Assembly: GCF_000178155.2 (NCBI RefSeq)
Contig: NZ_ADKM02000062.1
Location: forward strand, 186,001-250,000
DNA length: 64,000 nucleotides
Reading direction: 5' to 3'
Origin: Hominimerdicola alba 8
GTDB taxonomy: Bacteria > Bacillota > Clostridia > Oscillospirales > Ruminococcaceae
In this document: positions 17,051 through 25,729 of the stretch, piece by piece
Numbering within the stretch: position 1 is the stretch's first letter
Layout of the letters: every line of letters starts with the position of its first letter
Notes under the pieces: model-generated
What the model was told of the DNA's origin: nothing
Database searches by the model: none
The model's input: only the letters and a program-made list of their open reading frames with translations
Made by a program: the position numbers and the translations under genes

Positions 17051-17299
17051 TCAAAGCATCTGCGACTCGTCGATGTCGTCCTCGACCTCGCCGTTAAGTA
17101 TAGCCTTAAGAGCCTCCAGTTCTTCATCGGTCAGTGTAACGCCCTTAGCCATTCTTGTGTGATCTGGCGACCAATCTCTTATGTCGTACTTAGGTGCATG
17201 CTCGCCCCAGCTGACTTTGTTGAGTTCCTTAGTCCAGCCCTTAGCATTCTCTGAAAGCACACCAATGTGCTCCACGATCTCAAATTTCAATTCTGCCAT
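17051..17299 (-). CDS. YdbC-like PC4/p15 single-stranded DNA-binding protein
   Basis: An 82-residue protein with the bacterial PC4 pattern: FEIVEHIGVLSENAKGWTKELNKVSWG, KYDIRDWSPDHTRMAKGVTLTDEE. Lactococcal YdbC of this family binds single-stranded nucleic acid as a dimer; the same is inferred here. Start ATG follows GGAGAGATCTATT. It is 20 bp downstream of the flippase gene and probably co-transcribed, then followed by a terminator. No obvious functional tie to the flippase. Confidence 0.9.
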   Translation of the reverse strand: MAELKFEIVEHIGVLSENAKGWTKELNKVSWGEHAPKYDIRDWSPDHTRMAKGVTLTDEELEALKAILNGEVEDDIDESQML

Positions 17300-17319
17300 A
17301 ATAGATCTCTCCTTTATTA

Positions 17320-19314
17320 TCAGCCGTTGATGTCATCATCATCGGCAATGTTGTCATCTTCCGCGCCGCTCTTCCTGCGGTGAGGTATCTTCTCAGCCAC
17401 CCTGTCAATGGGTCCCAGCGTGCCGTATTCGATGTAATCCAGCACAAAGTCAGCGAGTTTCTTTCTGAAAACTATCATCAGTGCGATAAGTTCTACCAAG
17501 AACAGGAAAATGCCCAGTTCAGCCGTTACCAGCGTCCCAAGAAATACATCAAGCGACACCACAGCCGCCGCGATGTATATTTTTCTCCTGTACTTGACTA
17601 TCGGTGCCGCCCACATTACGAAAAGCAGTCCGCCGCCCAGTTCCGGCGCTATCAGAAAGCCCACCAGCGCCGCACACACCACTCCGCACACGCTGAATAT
17701 CTTCGGCGCATCTATGTGGAAGCCGAACGCATATCCTGCCGCCAGCAGTATCATCAGCGGTATCGCCCTGAAAAGTATGTTCAGCCCCGCGAAAGCCACC
17801 AGCCCCGCCGCTATGAGCGACAGCTTCTTCGTTCCCAGCGAAGTGACCTTCTCCGCGATGCTCTTCGGCAAAAAGCGGAAGAACAAACTGCTTATGGCTT
17901 CCATGTTTATCACGAACACCGCACAGAACAGCGCCAGCACTATCATATAGAATATCTTGTGGTGCCACATATCAGGCTCTATAAGCAGTATGCCCGTCAT
18001 TATGACTATCAGCACATTGCTGACTATCATCTTGCGTATATCTATCCTGAAAGGTATTATCTTTCTCGTGTCAACAGCGCGTATGATGAACACCGTCAGG
18101 TAAGCCGCCACCGTCGAAAGAGGCGGACCGTACAGCCCGATGGTCGGTATCAGCACTATGTTAAGACCCACATTGATAACGCCCGATATAACGCTGGTCA
18201 CCAGTGACCTTTTGGTCTGCTTGCTCGCCAGATATATACTGCCCATGAAAGTTGTCTGGCATGAGAATATCGTCGAATATATCAGCAGCGGCGAATACTT
18301 CACGCAATCGCGCACCGATGCGCCTATCCATACGGCAGTTATCGGCTGTACCACCAGCAGACAGCCCGCCGCCAGTATATAAAGCAAACTCTGGTTGAAG
18401 TCGAATACCTTCTCATAAAAGGTATCCCTGTCCTCCGAGTCGTTCTCGGTTATGGCAGACATGTTCCAAGCCTGCCCGAACATCATGTACACCGTCGCCA
18501 CAAGATTCGGTATCTTGTAAGCCGCCGCAAGAACGCCGTTTCTGCCCTCACCCAGATAGTGGGTGGTCATAAAGCTGTCCGAACCGTTGGTTATCAGCCA
18601 CAAAAGCTGCGCAGGTATCAGCGGCACAGCGTATTGAAGCATCGTCGTAAGCAGTTCGCGGTCGATATCCTTAAAGTCGATATACCTCCACAGCTTCGCC
18701 GCTATGGTAACGAACACCGCTGTTATAGCGTCGGAAAGTATCGTACACAGCAGGTACTTCTCTATACCTGTACCCGCCCCCAGAAAATCATCGGGCAGTA
18801 CCAGATAGAACAGCACCATGAACAGCAGCGTGAAAAACGTCGCGATTATTCCCGCCACTGCGAACAATCGGACTTTCTCCATCGCCCGCACGAAAGTCGT
18901 ATAAAGCGTTTTTATGCCCGACATGAACACATATAGGAAAAGCAGTATCGTGTACCCGCTTATCCACTTATCCGCGACCCCTATCAGCCGCACCAGCCCC
19001 AATATCACCGCAAATGCGAGCATGCCCGCACCGCAGGCAAGGTTGCCCAGTGTAAAGACTTTCTTCTTGTCGTAAGCCTTGTCAAGCCCGAAGCGTATTA
19101 TAGCTTCGCTGATGGTCAGTGTCGCGAGGGGTATCATCCAGTTGGCTATCATGGTAAGATTGTCGGTCTTGCCCTGCTCCGCACTGGTCAGATGATTTGT
19201 ATATATCGGCACAAGCAGCAGTACCAGCACTTTTGAACTAAAAGAGCCGATGGCAAAAATGATGGTGTTCATCATCAGTTTGCCGTAGCTTGAGCCTATC
19301 TTTTTCTCGTGCAT
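17320..19314 (-). CDS. Polysaccharide flippase (MOP/MATE superfamily, Wzx-like), C-terminally extended
   Basis: This 664-residue membrane protein begins with the Wzx-like region TIIFAIGSFSSKVLVLLLVPIYTNHLT and has about twelve helices in residues 15-480, typical of lipid-linked oligosaccharide flippases. A further 180 residues add around six more hydrophobic segments (from about 490) and a charged tail, making it longer than the usual 450-500. It may export undecaprenyl-linked surface glycans. No glycosyltransferases are adjacent. GAGGG precedes the ATG. Confidence 0.88.
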   Translation of the reverse strand: MHEKKIGSSYGKLMMNTIIFAIGSFSSKVLVLLLVPIYTNHLTSAEQGKTDNLTMIANWMIPLATLTISEAIIRFGLDKAYDKKKVFTLGNLACGAGMLAFAVILGLVRLIGVADKWISGYTILLFLYVFMSGIKTLYTTFVRAMEKVRLFAVAGIIATFFTLLFMVLFYLVLPDDFLGAGTGIEKYLLCTILSDAITAVFVTIAAKLWRYIDFKDIDRELLTTMLQYAVPLIPAQLLWLITNGSDSFMTTHYLGEGRNGVLAAAYKIPNLVATVYMMFGQAWNMSAITENDSEDRDTFYEKVFDFNQSLLYILAAGCLLVVQPITAVWIGASVRDCVKYSPLLIYSTIFSCQTTFMGSIYLASKQTKRSLVTSVISGVINVGLNIVLIPTIGLYGPPLSTVAAYLTVFIIRAVDTRKIIPFRIDIRKMIVSNVLIVIMTGILLIEPDMWHHKIFYMIVLALFCAVFVINMEAISSLFFRFLPKSIAEKVTSLGTKKLSLIAAGLVAFAGLNILFRAIPLMILLAAGYAFGFHIDAPKIFSVCGVVCAALVGFLIAPELGGGLLFVMWAAPIVKYRRKIYIAAAVVSLDVFLGTLVTAELGIFLFLVELIALMIVFRKKLADFVLDYIEYGTLGPIDRVAEKIPHRRKSGAEDDNIADDDDING

Positions 19315-19352
19315 TATAATTTATCCCTCATATCATTGGAAATACATCTATT

Positions 19353-19381
19353 ATTATAACACATCTCTTCTATTAATGCAA
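19353..19381 (-). promoter_or_regulatory. Sigma-A promoter of the flippase-PC4 transcript
   Basis: Minus strand TTGCAT (19376-19381), 17 bp, TATAAT (19353-19358), about 40 bp before the flippase start. Confidence 0.82.
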
Positions 19382-19470
19382 CTTTTTTAAAGACAAATTT
19401 TCCTGCACATTTTAACCGTTTTTTGGATATGTCATTTTTTGCCTGACATTCCCAGCCGCCCGAAACGACC

Positions 19471-20049
19471 TCACGCCTGTTCATCAAGCGTAAGCCCGTA
19501 AGCGGGTATGAATTCCTCCATGAAGACCTCCACTTCGGGCAGACCCAGTGCGTGAATGGCTTCAACGGTGGCTTTCTCGGCAGATGCGAAGTCTGCGTTG
19601 CCCATTTTGCGTTCTTCGATGCACTTTATCAGCGCCGACAGCTTGTCAGCCCCCTTGACCAGCTTCCACAGTTCAGCCTCTTCCTCCGTGTGACCCAGCA
19701 GAGGTTCATAATACTTTTTCAGGTCATCGGGCAGATAGGAGATAAGCGTGTTCTTCGCCTTTTCCTCCACTTCATCGTAAGCACCCTTTATCTCCTTGCT
19801 GTAATACTTTATCGGTGTCGGAAGGTCGCCCGTGATTATCTCGGTGGTATCGTGGTACATCGCCAAAAGAGCGCACCGCTCAGCATTGACATTCCCGCCG
19901 AACCTCTCATTCCTTATCAGCGCCAGTGCATGGGCGATAAACGCCGTTTCCAGCGAATGTTCGCTGATATTCTCCTTGATGGTGTTGCGCATCAGCGCCC
20001 AGCGGTTTATGTACTTCATACGCGAGATGACCGCAAAAAATCTGTCCAT
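19471..20049 (-). CDS. yfbR: 5'-deoxynucleotidase, YfbR-like HD phosphohydrolase
   Basis: 192 residues of the HD superfamily with NISEHSLETAFIAHALALI, LLAMYHDTTEIITGDLPTPIKY and KGADKLSALIKCIEE, the hallmark of YfbR, which removes phosphate from deoxyribonucleoside 5'-monophosphates. His and Asp ligands are in EHS, YHD and GADK. Its ATG overlaps the stop of the upstream nuclease-like gene by one base, implying coupled translation. Confidence 0.93.
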   Translation of the reverse strand: MDRFFAVISRMKYINRWALMRNTIKENISEHSLETAFIAHALALIRNERFGGNVNAERCALLAMYHDTTEIITGDLPTPIKYYSKEIKGAYDEVEEKAKNTLISYLPDDLKKYYEPLLGHTEEEAELWKLVKGADKLSALIKCIEERKMGNADFASAEKATVEAIHALGLPEVEVFMEEFIPAYGLTLDEQA

Positions 20050-20732
20050 TATTTTACCACCTCTATCTTGTTAAGCTCCTGTATCAGCACGCATACATAC
20101 TTTGTCAGTTCAAGGTAAATGTTCGGGTCAACTTTCAGTTTCTTGTCCTCATGCTTTACAAGTTCAAAACTAGCTGAAGGGTTTTCAAACAATTCTTTTA
20201 CACTGTGATGATCCATTATCTTCTCTATAAGACTATTTAACTGTTCATTCTCTTCCTTCTTCTTTTCCTTCAATGTGATGTATTTCTCTATCATTGGTTT
20301 TAGTATATTTTTATCATTCTCCGAAGGCATAAACCGATAGTGTTCCCACTTTTTTCCATTAGTGATAATACCCTCGCCAAATGTCAATAAATGCCCAAGG
20401 AACTGTATACGGAACTTATCTTTATCTATTGATTTCTTTATTTCTTTGACTTCAACACAAAAACGTATCTTACTTTTCTCTGTGTCTTTATCTTTTTTTG
20501 AATTATCATAATCAAGATCATTCCGCACTATCGCAATATCGGATACACCGCCGCATGTACCATAAACCGAGTCTTTCTTCATACGATCAATAATAACAGG
20601 CTCATATCCGATGCAGTTTTCAAACAATTCGTCCAGATACATGAACACCAGTGCCTGCACACCGCTTTCCAGCGGAGCCGGAGCTGTTCTATATGTTCTT
20701 CTGAGCAGTTCTTCATATTTCCTATAATTCAT
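20049..20732 (-). CDS. Putative PD-(D/E)XK nuclease-like protein, AT-rich
   Basis: 227 residues from an ATG at 20732 with GGGAGG upstream. The pattern SDIAI (Asp65) followed by FCVEVKE (Glu94, Lys96) resembles the catalytic core of PD-(D/E)XK nucleases and the N-terminal domain of some restriction subunits, and a Lys/Glu-rich helical C terminus follows. No helicase or methylase partner is nearby. The coding sequence is clearly richer in A and T than its neighbours, with many Lys, Asn and Ile codons, suggesting acquisition. It is translationally coupled to yfbR. The nuclease role is an inference from one motif. Confidence 0.6.
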   Translation of the reverse strand: MNYRKYEELLRRTYRTAPAPLESGVQALVFMYLDELFENCIGYEPVIIDRMKKDSVYGTCGGVSDIAIVRNDLDYDNSKKDKDTEKSKIRFCVEVKEIKKSIDKDKFRIQFLGHLLTFGEGIITNGKKWEHYRFMPSENDKNILKPMIEKYITLKEKKKEENEQLNSLIEKIMDHHSVKELFENPSASFELVKHEDKKLKVDPNIYLELTKYVCVLIQELNKIEVVK

Positions 20733-20750
20733 CTCTGACCTCCCAAATAC

Positions 20751-20778
20751 AAAAGAGCCGCGCATCAACGCGGCTCTT
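20751..20778 (-). terminator. Terminator of the fakA operon
   Basis: Minus strand AAGAGCCGCG and CGCGGCTCTT form a 10-bp stem followed by TTG; it lies between the fakA stop and the nuclease-like gene. Confidence 0.85.
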
Positions 20779-20783
20779 GTCTG

Positions 20784-22442
20784 TCATTCTACCGATATGA
20801 TATAGTAATAAACAGGCTGTCCGCCGTTTATCAGGTTTACATCAAGTCCCGAAAATTTCGTGCTTATCTGCTTGTACAGCGCCTCAGCCGCATCATCGGT
20901 GACATCAGCACCGTAAATTATGGTGATGTACGAACTGTCACCCTTTACCAGCTTCTTCGTCAGCTTGAAAGCCGCCTTAGCAAGGTCTTTCTCAACAAAT
21001 GACAGCTTGCCGTTGTCCATCGCCAGTATCTCGCCCTGCTTGATATCTCTGCCCTCATAGTCCGAGTCCCTGGCGGCAAAGGTTATCTGTCCTGTTGAAA
21101 CTCTCTCTATCGCCGCAGTCATCTCGATGCGGTTCGTGTTGAAGTCAGCTTCGGGGTCAAAAGCCAGCATAGCCGACATGCCCTGAGGTATCGTCCTTGT
21201 CTGCAATACGCATACCTTTCTGTCAGCCAGCTTGACAGCCTGTTCAGCCGCCATGATTATATTCTTGTTGTTTGGCAGAACAAACACCGTCTTTGCGGGA
21301 CAGCTCATTATAGCCTCTAAAATATCCTGTGTAGATGGGTTCATGGTCTGACCGCCCTTGACCACGCAGTCAACGCCCACATCTTTGAACAGCGCCTCAA
21401 CGCCGTTTCCCGCCGCCACAGCCACAAAGCCGAAATCCTTCTCCTGCTCGGCAGGAACAAAAGTGCTCTTCGCCTTTTTCTGCTCCTTCTCGTGCTGTAA
21501 CTTCATATTTTCAACCTTTGGGAAGTTTATATACCCGAACTCCAGACCCTTTTCGATAGCCTTGCCGGGATTGTTGGTGTGTACATGTACCTTGATTATC
21601 TCGTCATCGTCCACCACCACAACACAGTCACCGATGGTTTCAAGATAAGCCCTCAGCTTGATGGGGTCATCGCAGTCAGGTTTCTTTGTTATCAGCATCT
21701 CGGTGCAGTAGGTGAAGTTTATCACCGCATCATACTGACCCACTACCGATGAGAAAGTATCAGTAGTGACAGCATCTTCAACGTGGTTATGCTGGTTCTG
21801 TACAGCCGCCTGAACTGTCTGCTCGACTATCTCGCCGCCGTCAAAAACATCGCGCATAGCCTCGAATATTATCACAAGACCCATGCCGCCCGCATCGACA
21901 ACGCCCGCCTTAGCCAGCGCAGGCAGAAGTGTCGGGGTCTTGTCCAGCGTTTCACGCGCCTGAGTGCATATGTCAGCCATTATCGCCCTTACATCATTGG
22001 TAGACCTCAGCGATGCCCTTGCCTTTTCAGCTGCCTCTCTCGCAACAGTCAGTATAGTGCCCTCAGTGGGCTTCATAACAGACTTGTACGCGCCCTGAAC
22101 GCCAAGTTCCAGTGAATTTACAAGGTCTTCCGCCGACATCTCGTTCTTGCCCGCAAGCCCTTTCGCAAAACCCCTGAATATCAGCGAAAGAATAACGCCC
22201 GAGTTGCCCCTTGCCCCCCTCAGCAGGCAAGAAGCCGCAGTGCTTGCAACAGTGCTGCAAGCCACGCTGTCTTCAAGGTTTTCAAGTTCAGCCACCGAGT
22301 TATTTATTGTCATGGACATGTTGGAACCTGTATCGCCGTCAGGCACAGGAAAAACGTTCAGTTCGTCCACCGATTTTTTCTTGTTTGTGATACTGTGCGC
22401 ACCGCTGATGAATGCGCGGCGCAGCATATTTCCGTTTATCAC
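20784..22442 (-). CDS. fakA: Fatty acid kinase FakA-type (DAK2/DhaL plus DegV-like) protein
   Basis: 552 residues. The N-terminal DhaL-like kinase domain has the ATP/Mg site ELNVFPVPDGDTGSNMSMT and ARGNSGVILSL; the C-terminal half (VAAGNGVEALFKDVGVDCVVKGGQTMNPSTQDI) is the companion domain of FakA. FakA phosphorylates fatty acids bound by FakB for phospholipid synthesis; no fakB is in the window. Translation probably begins at GTG (22442), which has GGAGG at good spacing. The gene lies 48 bp after the Gls24-type gene, the usual arrangement in Firmicutes. Confidence 0.93.
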   Translation of the reverse strand: MINGNMLRRAFISGAHSITNKKKSVDELNVFPVPDGDTGSNMSMTINNSVAELENLEDSVACSTVASTAASCLLRGARGNSGVILSLIFRGFAKGLAGKNEMSAEDLVNSLELGVQGAYKSVMKPTEGTILTVAREAAEKARASLRSTNDVRAIMADICTQARETLDKTPTLLPALAKAGVVDAGGMGLVIIFEAMRDVFDGGEIVEQTVQAAVQNQHNHVEDAVTTDTFSSVVGQYDAVINFTYCTEMLITKKPDCDDPIKLRAYLETIGDCVVVVDDDEIIKVHVHTNNPGKAIEKGLEFGYINFPKVENMKLQHEKEQKKAKSTFVPAEQEKDFGFVAVAAGNGVEALFKDVGVDCVVKGGQTMNPSTQDILEAIMSCPAKTVFVLPNNKNIIMAAEQAVKLADRKVCVLQTRTIPQGMSAMLAFDPEADFNTNRIEMTAAIERVSTGQITFAARDSDYEGRDIKQGEILAMDNGKLSFVEKDLAKAAFKLTKKLVKGDSSYITIIYGADVTDDAAEALYKQISTKFSGLDVNLINGGQPVYYYIISVE

Positions 22443-22490
22443 TGTTCTTTCCTCCTATATCATCTATGATCCGAAAGACTGTGCCATGAT

Positions 22491-22838
22491 TCAGTCTGTC
22501 ATTTCATCAACATAAACGTTGACCGCCTTGACCGACACACCCGCTTCATTGGTCAGCGCATAATTGACTTTATGTATTATGCTGTCCACGATAGCGCCGA
22601 CATTCACACCATAGGTGACAGTTATGTGCAGGTCAACCACCAGTTCATCTCCGTCCTGCGAAATGATAACGCCTTTGGTCGTATTCTCTCTTTTCAGCAT
22701 AGCGTAAACGCCTTGTTTTGCGCCGTATGCGTTAAGCCCCGCCACACCGAAGCAGTTTTCTGCCGTAGCAGAGATCAGTTGCCTTAAATAGCCTGTAGAT
22801 ATCCCGATAGTGCCGAGATGATTTTTTATCTTTATCAT
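22491..22838 (-). CDS. Asp23/Gls24 family envelope-stress protein
   Basis: 115 residues in the Asp23/Gls24 pattern: GTIGISTGYLRQLISATAENCFGVAGL, then VVDLHITVTYGVNVGAIVDSIIHKVNYALTNEAGVSVKAVNVYVDEM. Members are cytoplasmic, sometimes membrane-associated, and linked to envelope stress. It is promoter-proximal in the fakA operon. GGGAGG precedes the ATG. Confidence 0.93.
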   Translation of the reverse strand: MIKIKNHLGTIGISTGYLRQLISATAENCFGVAGLNAYGAKQGVYAMLKRENTTKGVIISQDGDELVVDLHITVTYGVNVGAIVDSIIHKVNYALTNEAGVSVKAVNVYVDEMTD

Positions 22839-22878
22839 ACAAACGCCTCCCTTTATCAGCTTACGGTTATCAGTGACT

Positions 22879-22907
22879 ATTATAGCACATTACAGCACAT
22901 TTTTCAA
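22879..22907 (-). promoter_or_regulatory. Sigma-A promoter of the gls24-fakA operon
   Basis: Minus strand TTGAAA (22902-22907), 17 bp, TATAAT (22879-22884). Confidence 0.82.
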
Positions 22908-22993
22908 GGGTTTACACAAACTTTTCACGGAAATCGGTTTTCGCGAAATGCAGAGATACGCATAAGTGTAACGATGATAAATAATGGCGCTAG

Positions 22994-23029
22994 GTGTATT
23001 TTCCCCGCCGCAGTCGGGGAAAAATACAC
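22994..23029. repeat. GC-cored hairpin related to the family 1 centre
   Basis: GTGTATTTTCCCCG pairs with CGGGGAAAAATACAC. It resembles the central hairpin of family 1 copies but lacks family 1 ends. It lies between the divergent gls24 and cellulase genes. Confidence 0.6.
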
Positions 23030-23183
23030 AAAAATACAGCATGATGCGATATCCCTGCGGAACAGATCGGCTTTTTATTCGTCCGCTTTCCCACAAAACA
23101 GCTCCATACCGTAAACACCGCCCGCATATCCCCGCGAAGCTGCCAAATTTTAGTATATCACGAAAAAAGGTCACCCAAAATAC

Positions 23184-23212
23184 TTGAAATGCCGCGCCTG
23201 TTGTGCTATAAT
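23184..23212 (+). promoter_or_regulatory. Sigma-A promoter reading toward the GH5 cellulase
   Basis: TTGAAA (23184-23189), 17 bp, TATAAT (23207-23212). The cellulase start is about 300 bp downstream; the intervening leader is almost entirely repeat sequence. Confidence 0.72.
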
Positions 23213-23215
23213 ACA

Positions 23216-23457
23216 GTGTAGTTATCCTGCTGACACACCACAAAACAGCGTTTTATTGCAAACGACAAGTATTTCAGTACATTCAGCGCTCACAGCCGCA
23301 CGCATTCGGCACAGTAAATGCTGAGCACCGTGTCTGCGGGCGCTGAATGCAGAAATATAATAAATGTTTCGTTTACCATAACAGTCAGTGACGGTGGTTT
23401 TCACCGAAAAGATGACCTGCCGTTATTTTAAGCGGTGTGCTGAAAGGATGATCTGCA
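23216..23457. repeat. Family 1 element copy 5 split by family 3 copy 2
   Basis: The left end TTATCCTGCTGACACACC (23222-23239) and right end GGTGTGCTGAAAGGATGATC (about 23434-23453) are family 1 ends. Between them lies family 3 copy 2. A second degenerate right end (GAAAAGATGACC) precedes the last one. Confidence 0.72.
23258..23377. repeat. Family 3 repeat, copy 2, inside family 1 copy 5
   Basis: Ends GCAAACGACA and TGTTTCGTTTACC are inverted, and the core ATTCAGCGCTCACAGCC with GGGCGCTGAATG matches the 11.2 kb copy. Confidence 0.75.
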
Positions 23458-23509
23458 ATGTGATACTGCGCGGGCTTATCCCCCGCCGCCGAGTGAAAGG
23501 AGAAAATCT

Positions 23510-25516
23510 ATGAAAGTCACATTCAAAAGAATGCTGAGCCTTGCCGCAGCAGGTGCTATGACGCTCTCTGCGATGCCTGTACTGACAGCTTCGGCAAAAG
23601 ACGTGTCAAAAATGACACCCTTCGAGATAGCCGCCGATATGGGCGTGGGCTGGAATTTGGGCAACACACTGGATTCCCATGACGGCACTAACCACAAGAG
23701 TCTGGGTCTTAATGCCGAAACTTACTGGGGCAACCCCAAGACCACAAAAGCGCTGATAGATGCTGTCAAGGCAAAGGGCTTCAACACTATCCGCGTACCT
23801 GTTACCTGGTATCCCCACGCTGATGCGAATTTCAATATCGACACCGCATGGATGGACCGCGTAAAAGAGGTCGTTGACTGGTGCATAGACGAAGATACCT
23901 ACGTTATCCTCAATATCCACCACGAAGAGTGGAACACACCCACCAACGCCAATTACTCCGCCGCTTCAAAAGAACTGAAAGCATTCTGGAAGCAGATAGC
24001 AAAAGAATTCGGCGGATATGACCGTCACCTGATATTCGAGGGCATGAACGAACCCCGCAACTACGGCGGCGCTCACGAATGGGACGGCGGCACAGCTGAG
24101 ATGCGCGAAGTCATCAACAAGCTGAACAAGGATTTCGTAGATACCGTCAGGGCTACAGGCGGCAAGAACAGCGACCGCTGTCTTATGATACCCACTTATG
24201 CCGCAAGCAATACCTCTGCGGCGATGAAAGCACTTACTTTCCCTGATGACCCTAACCTGATGGTGTCGGTACACTGCTACTCGCCGTACAACTTCGCGCT
24301 GAACAACAAGGGCACTTCAACTTTCGGCAGTTCACAGCAAAGTGAACTTGACAGCGTATTCAGTGCGATAAACAGCACTTTCCTACAGAAAGGTCACGCT
24401 GTTGTCATCGGAGAATTCGGTGCGACCAACAAGGATAATGACAATGAGCGGGTAAAGTGGGCTGATGCTTTCGCGAAAAAGGCTAAAACTCTGGGACTGC
24501 CCATAGTGATCTGGGATAACGGCATAAAGTCATCTTCCGACCACGCTGAGGCTTTCGGTCTGATAAACAGAAAGACATGCGCATGGAACGAGGCTTCTCT
24601 GCCGATGGTAAACAAGCTGATCGAAACCTATTACGGCACTCCCGCACCTTCTGCACCTGTTTCGGGCGACAGAGAAACTATCTACACAGGCAGCCTTTCT
24701 GCCAGCGAATGGACACCCTCAGAGGCAGTTGCATTTGACTTCTCAAAGATGACCGCAGGCAGCAGCATAGCAGTCACCTACGACACAAACGGCGTTGCCC
24801 CCACACTGATATTGCAGGACGATGACCCCTGGAAAGTCTGGGCTAAGGTCGAGCCTTACTCGATCATGCTGAACGTTGCTTACTACAGCTACAGCGATAT
24901 CGCCGCAGCTTATGCAGAAGCATACAGGTCTGCCTACGGCAAAGACCCCTCAAAGCCACTCTACAACGCTTTCCAGATGTTCATTTCTGCTGAGAACAAC
25001 GGCACCGCAGGCGCAAGCAAGATAGAATTTATCCCTGCGCAGGCAGCTTCTTCAAAGGTAGATATAGCCGACTGCTACATCACCCTATCAGAAAAGTCAT
25101 ACATCTATGACGGCACTCAGCACAAGCCCGAAGTAACCGTGACTTACCGTGACAGGATGCTTCACGCGGGCACAGATTACACCGTTGCATACAAAGGCGG
25201 CACCGAGATAGGCAACGGCAGTGTGACCGTTACAGGCACAGGCGACTACACAGGCAAGACCACCATCTCATTTGCAGTTGACCCCGCCGACATCAGCGGT
25301 TACAAGCTGGGCGATGTGAATTTCGACGGCAAGATAAATGTCACCGATATCACACTCACAGCAGCCCATGTAAAGGGCGTAAGTTCACTTAACGAGAACC
25401 GCCGCAAGGCAGCCGACATCAACGGCGACAACTCCATCAATGTTAGCGATATCTCCCGCATAGCAGCCCATGTCAAGAGCATAAAATCGCTCCCCGACAA
25501 AACTATTGCAGGATAA
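23510..25516 (+). CDS. GH5 family cellulase with dockerin
   Basis: 668 residues: signal peptide to about residue 28, then a GH5 catalytic domain (about 35-375) with GVGWNLGNTLDS, ILNIHHEEW, acid/base Glu181 in FEGMNEPRN, and nucleophile Glu302 in VIGEFGA. It should cleave beta-1,4-glucan. A beta-rich module (about 388-515; ETIYTGSLSASEW...KVWAKVEPYS) looks like a carbohydrate-binding module, followed by an Ig-like YDGTQHKP domain and a C-terminal dockerin (about 602-664; DVNFDGKINVTD, DINGDNSINVSD) for cellulosome assembly. AAAGGAG precedes the ATG. Its transcript leader appears to contain nested repeats. Confidence 0.95.
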   Translation: MKVTFKRMLSLAAAGAMTLSAMPVLTASAKDVSKMTPFEIAADMGVGWNLGNTLDSHDGTNHKSLGLNAETYWGNPKTTKALIDAVKAKGFNTIRVPVTWYPHADANFNIDTAWMDRVKEVVDWCIDEDTYVILNIHHEEWNTPTNANYSAASKELKAFWKQIAKEFGGYDRHLIFEGMNEPRNYGGAHEWDGGTAEMREVINKLNKDFVDTVRATGGKNSDRCLMIPTYAASNTSAAMKALTFPDDPNLMVSVHCYSPYNFALNNKGTSTFGSSQQSELDSVFSAINSTFLQKGHAVVIGEFGATNKDNDNERVKWADAFAKKAKTLGLPIVIWDNGIKSSSDHAEAFGLINRKTCAWNEASLPMVNKLIETYYGTPAPSAPVSGDRETIYTGSLSASEWTPSEAVAFDFSKMTAGSSIAVTYDTNGVAPTLILQDDDPWKVWAKVEPYSIMLNVAYYSYSDIAAAYAEAYRSAYGKDPSKPLYNAFQMFISAENNGTAGASKIEFIPAQAASSKVDIADCYITLSEKSYIYDGTQHKPEVTVTYRDRMLHAGTDYTVAYKGGTEIGNGSVTVTGTGDYTGKTTISFAVDPADISGYKLGDVNFDGKINVTDITLTAAHVKGVSSLNENRRKAADINGDNSINVSDISRIAAHVKSIKSLPDKTIAG

Positions 25517-25527
25517 CATAACAACAG

Positions 25528-25560
25528 ATGCGCAGCCCCGAAAAGGCTGCGCATTTTTTT
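25528..25560 (+). terminator. Terminator of the cellulase gene
   Basis: ATGCGCAGCC pairs with GGCTGCGCAT and is followed by seven Ts. Confidence 0.92.
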
Positions 25561-25729
25561 CTTCTCCAGTGATTTCGGTATTGCGGTGTTTTAAAGGGTT
25601 GACTGCGTCATTGATTTGTCGCTTCGCAGGCGACCTCTTCCGATGAAAAATATGTTATCATATAGTCACAGTAAAGGAACAGCCCGAAAAAAGGCTGAAC
25701 ATGATACATATCTCTAAGGAGGAACTACT

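Noticed and set aside
19314-19565. 83-codon minus-strand frame upstream of the flippase gene
   Set aside because: It overlaps the end of yfbR, spans the flippase promoter and has no ribosome site.
20049-20732. Restriction-modification system
   Set aside because: There is a nuclease-like motif but no methyltransferase or specificity subunit near; the methyltransferase at 57939 is RNA-type and distant.
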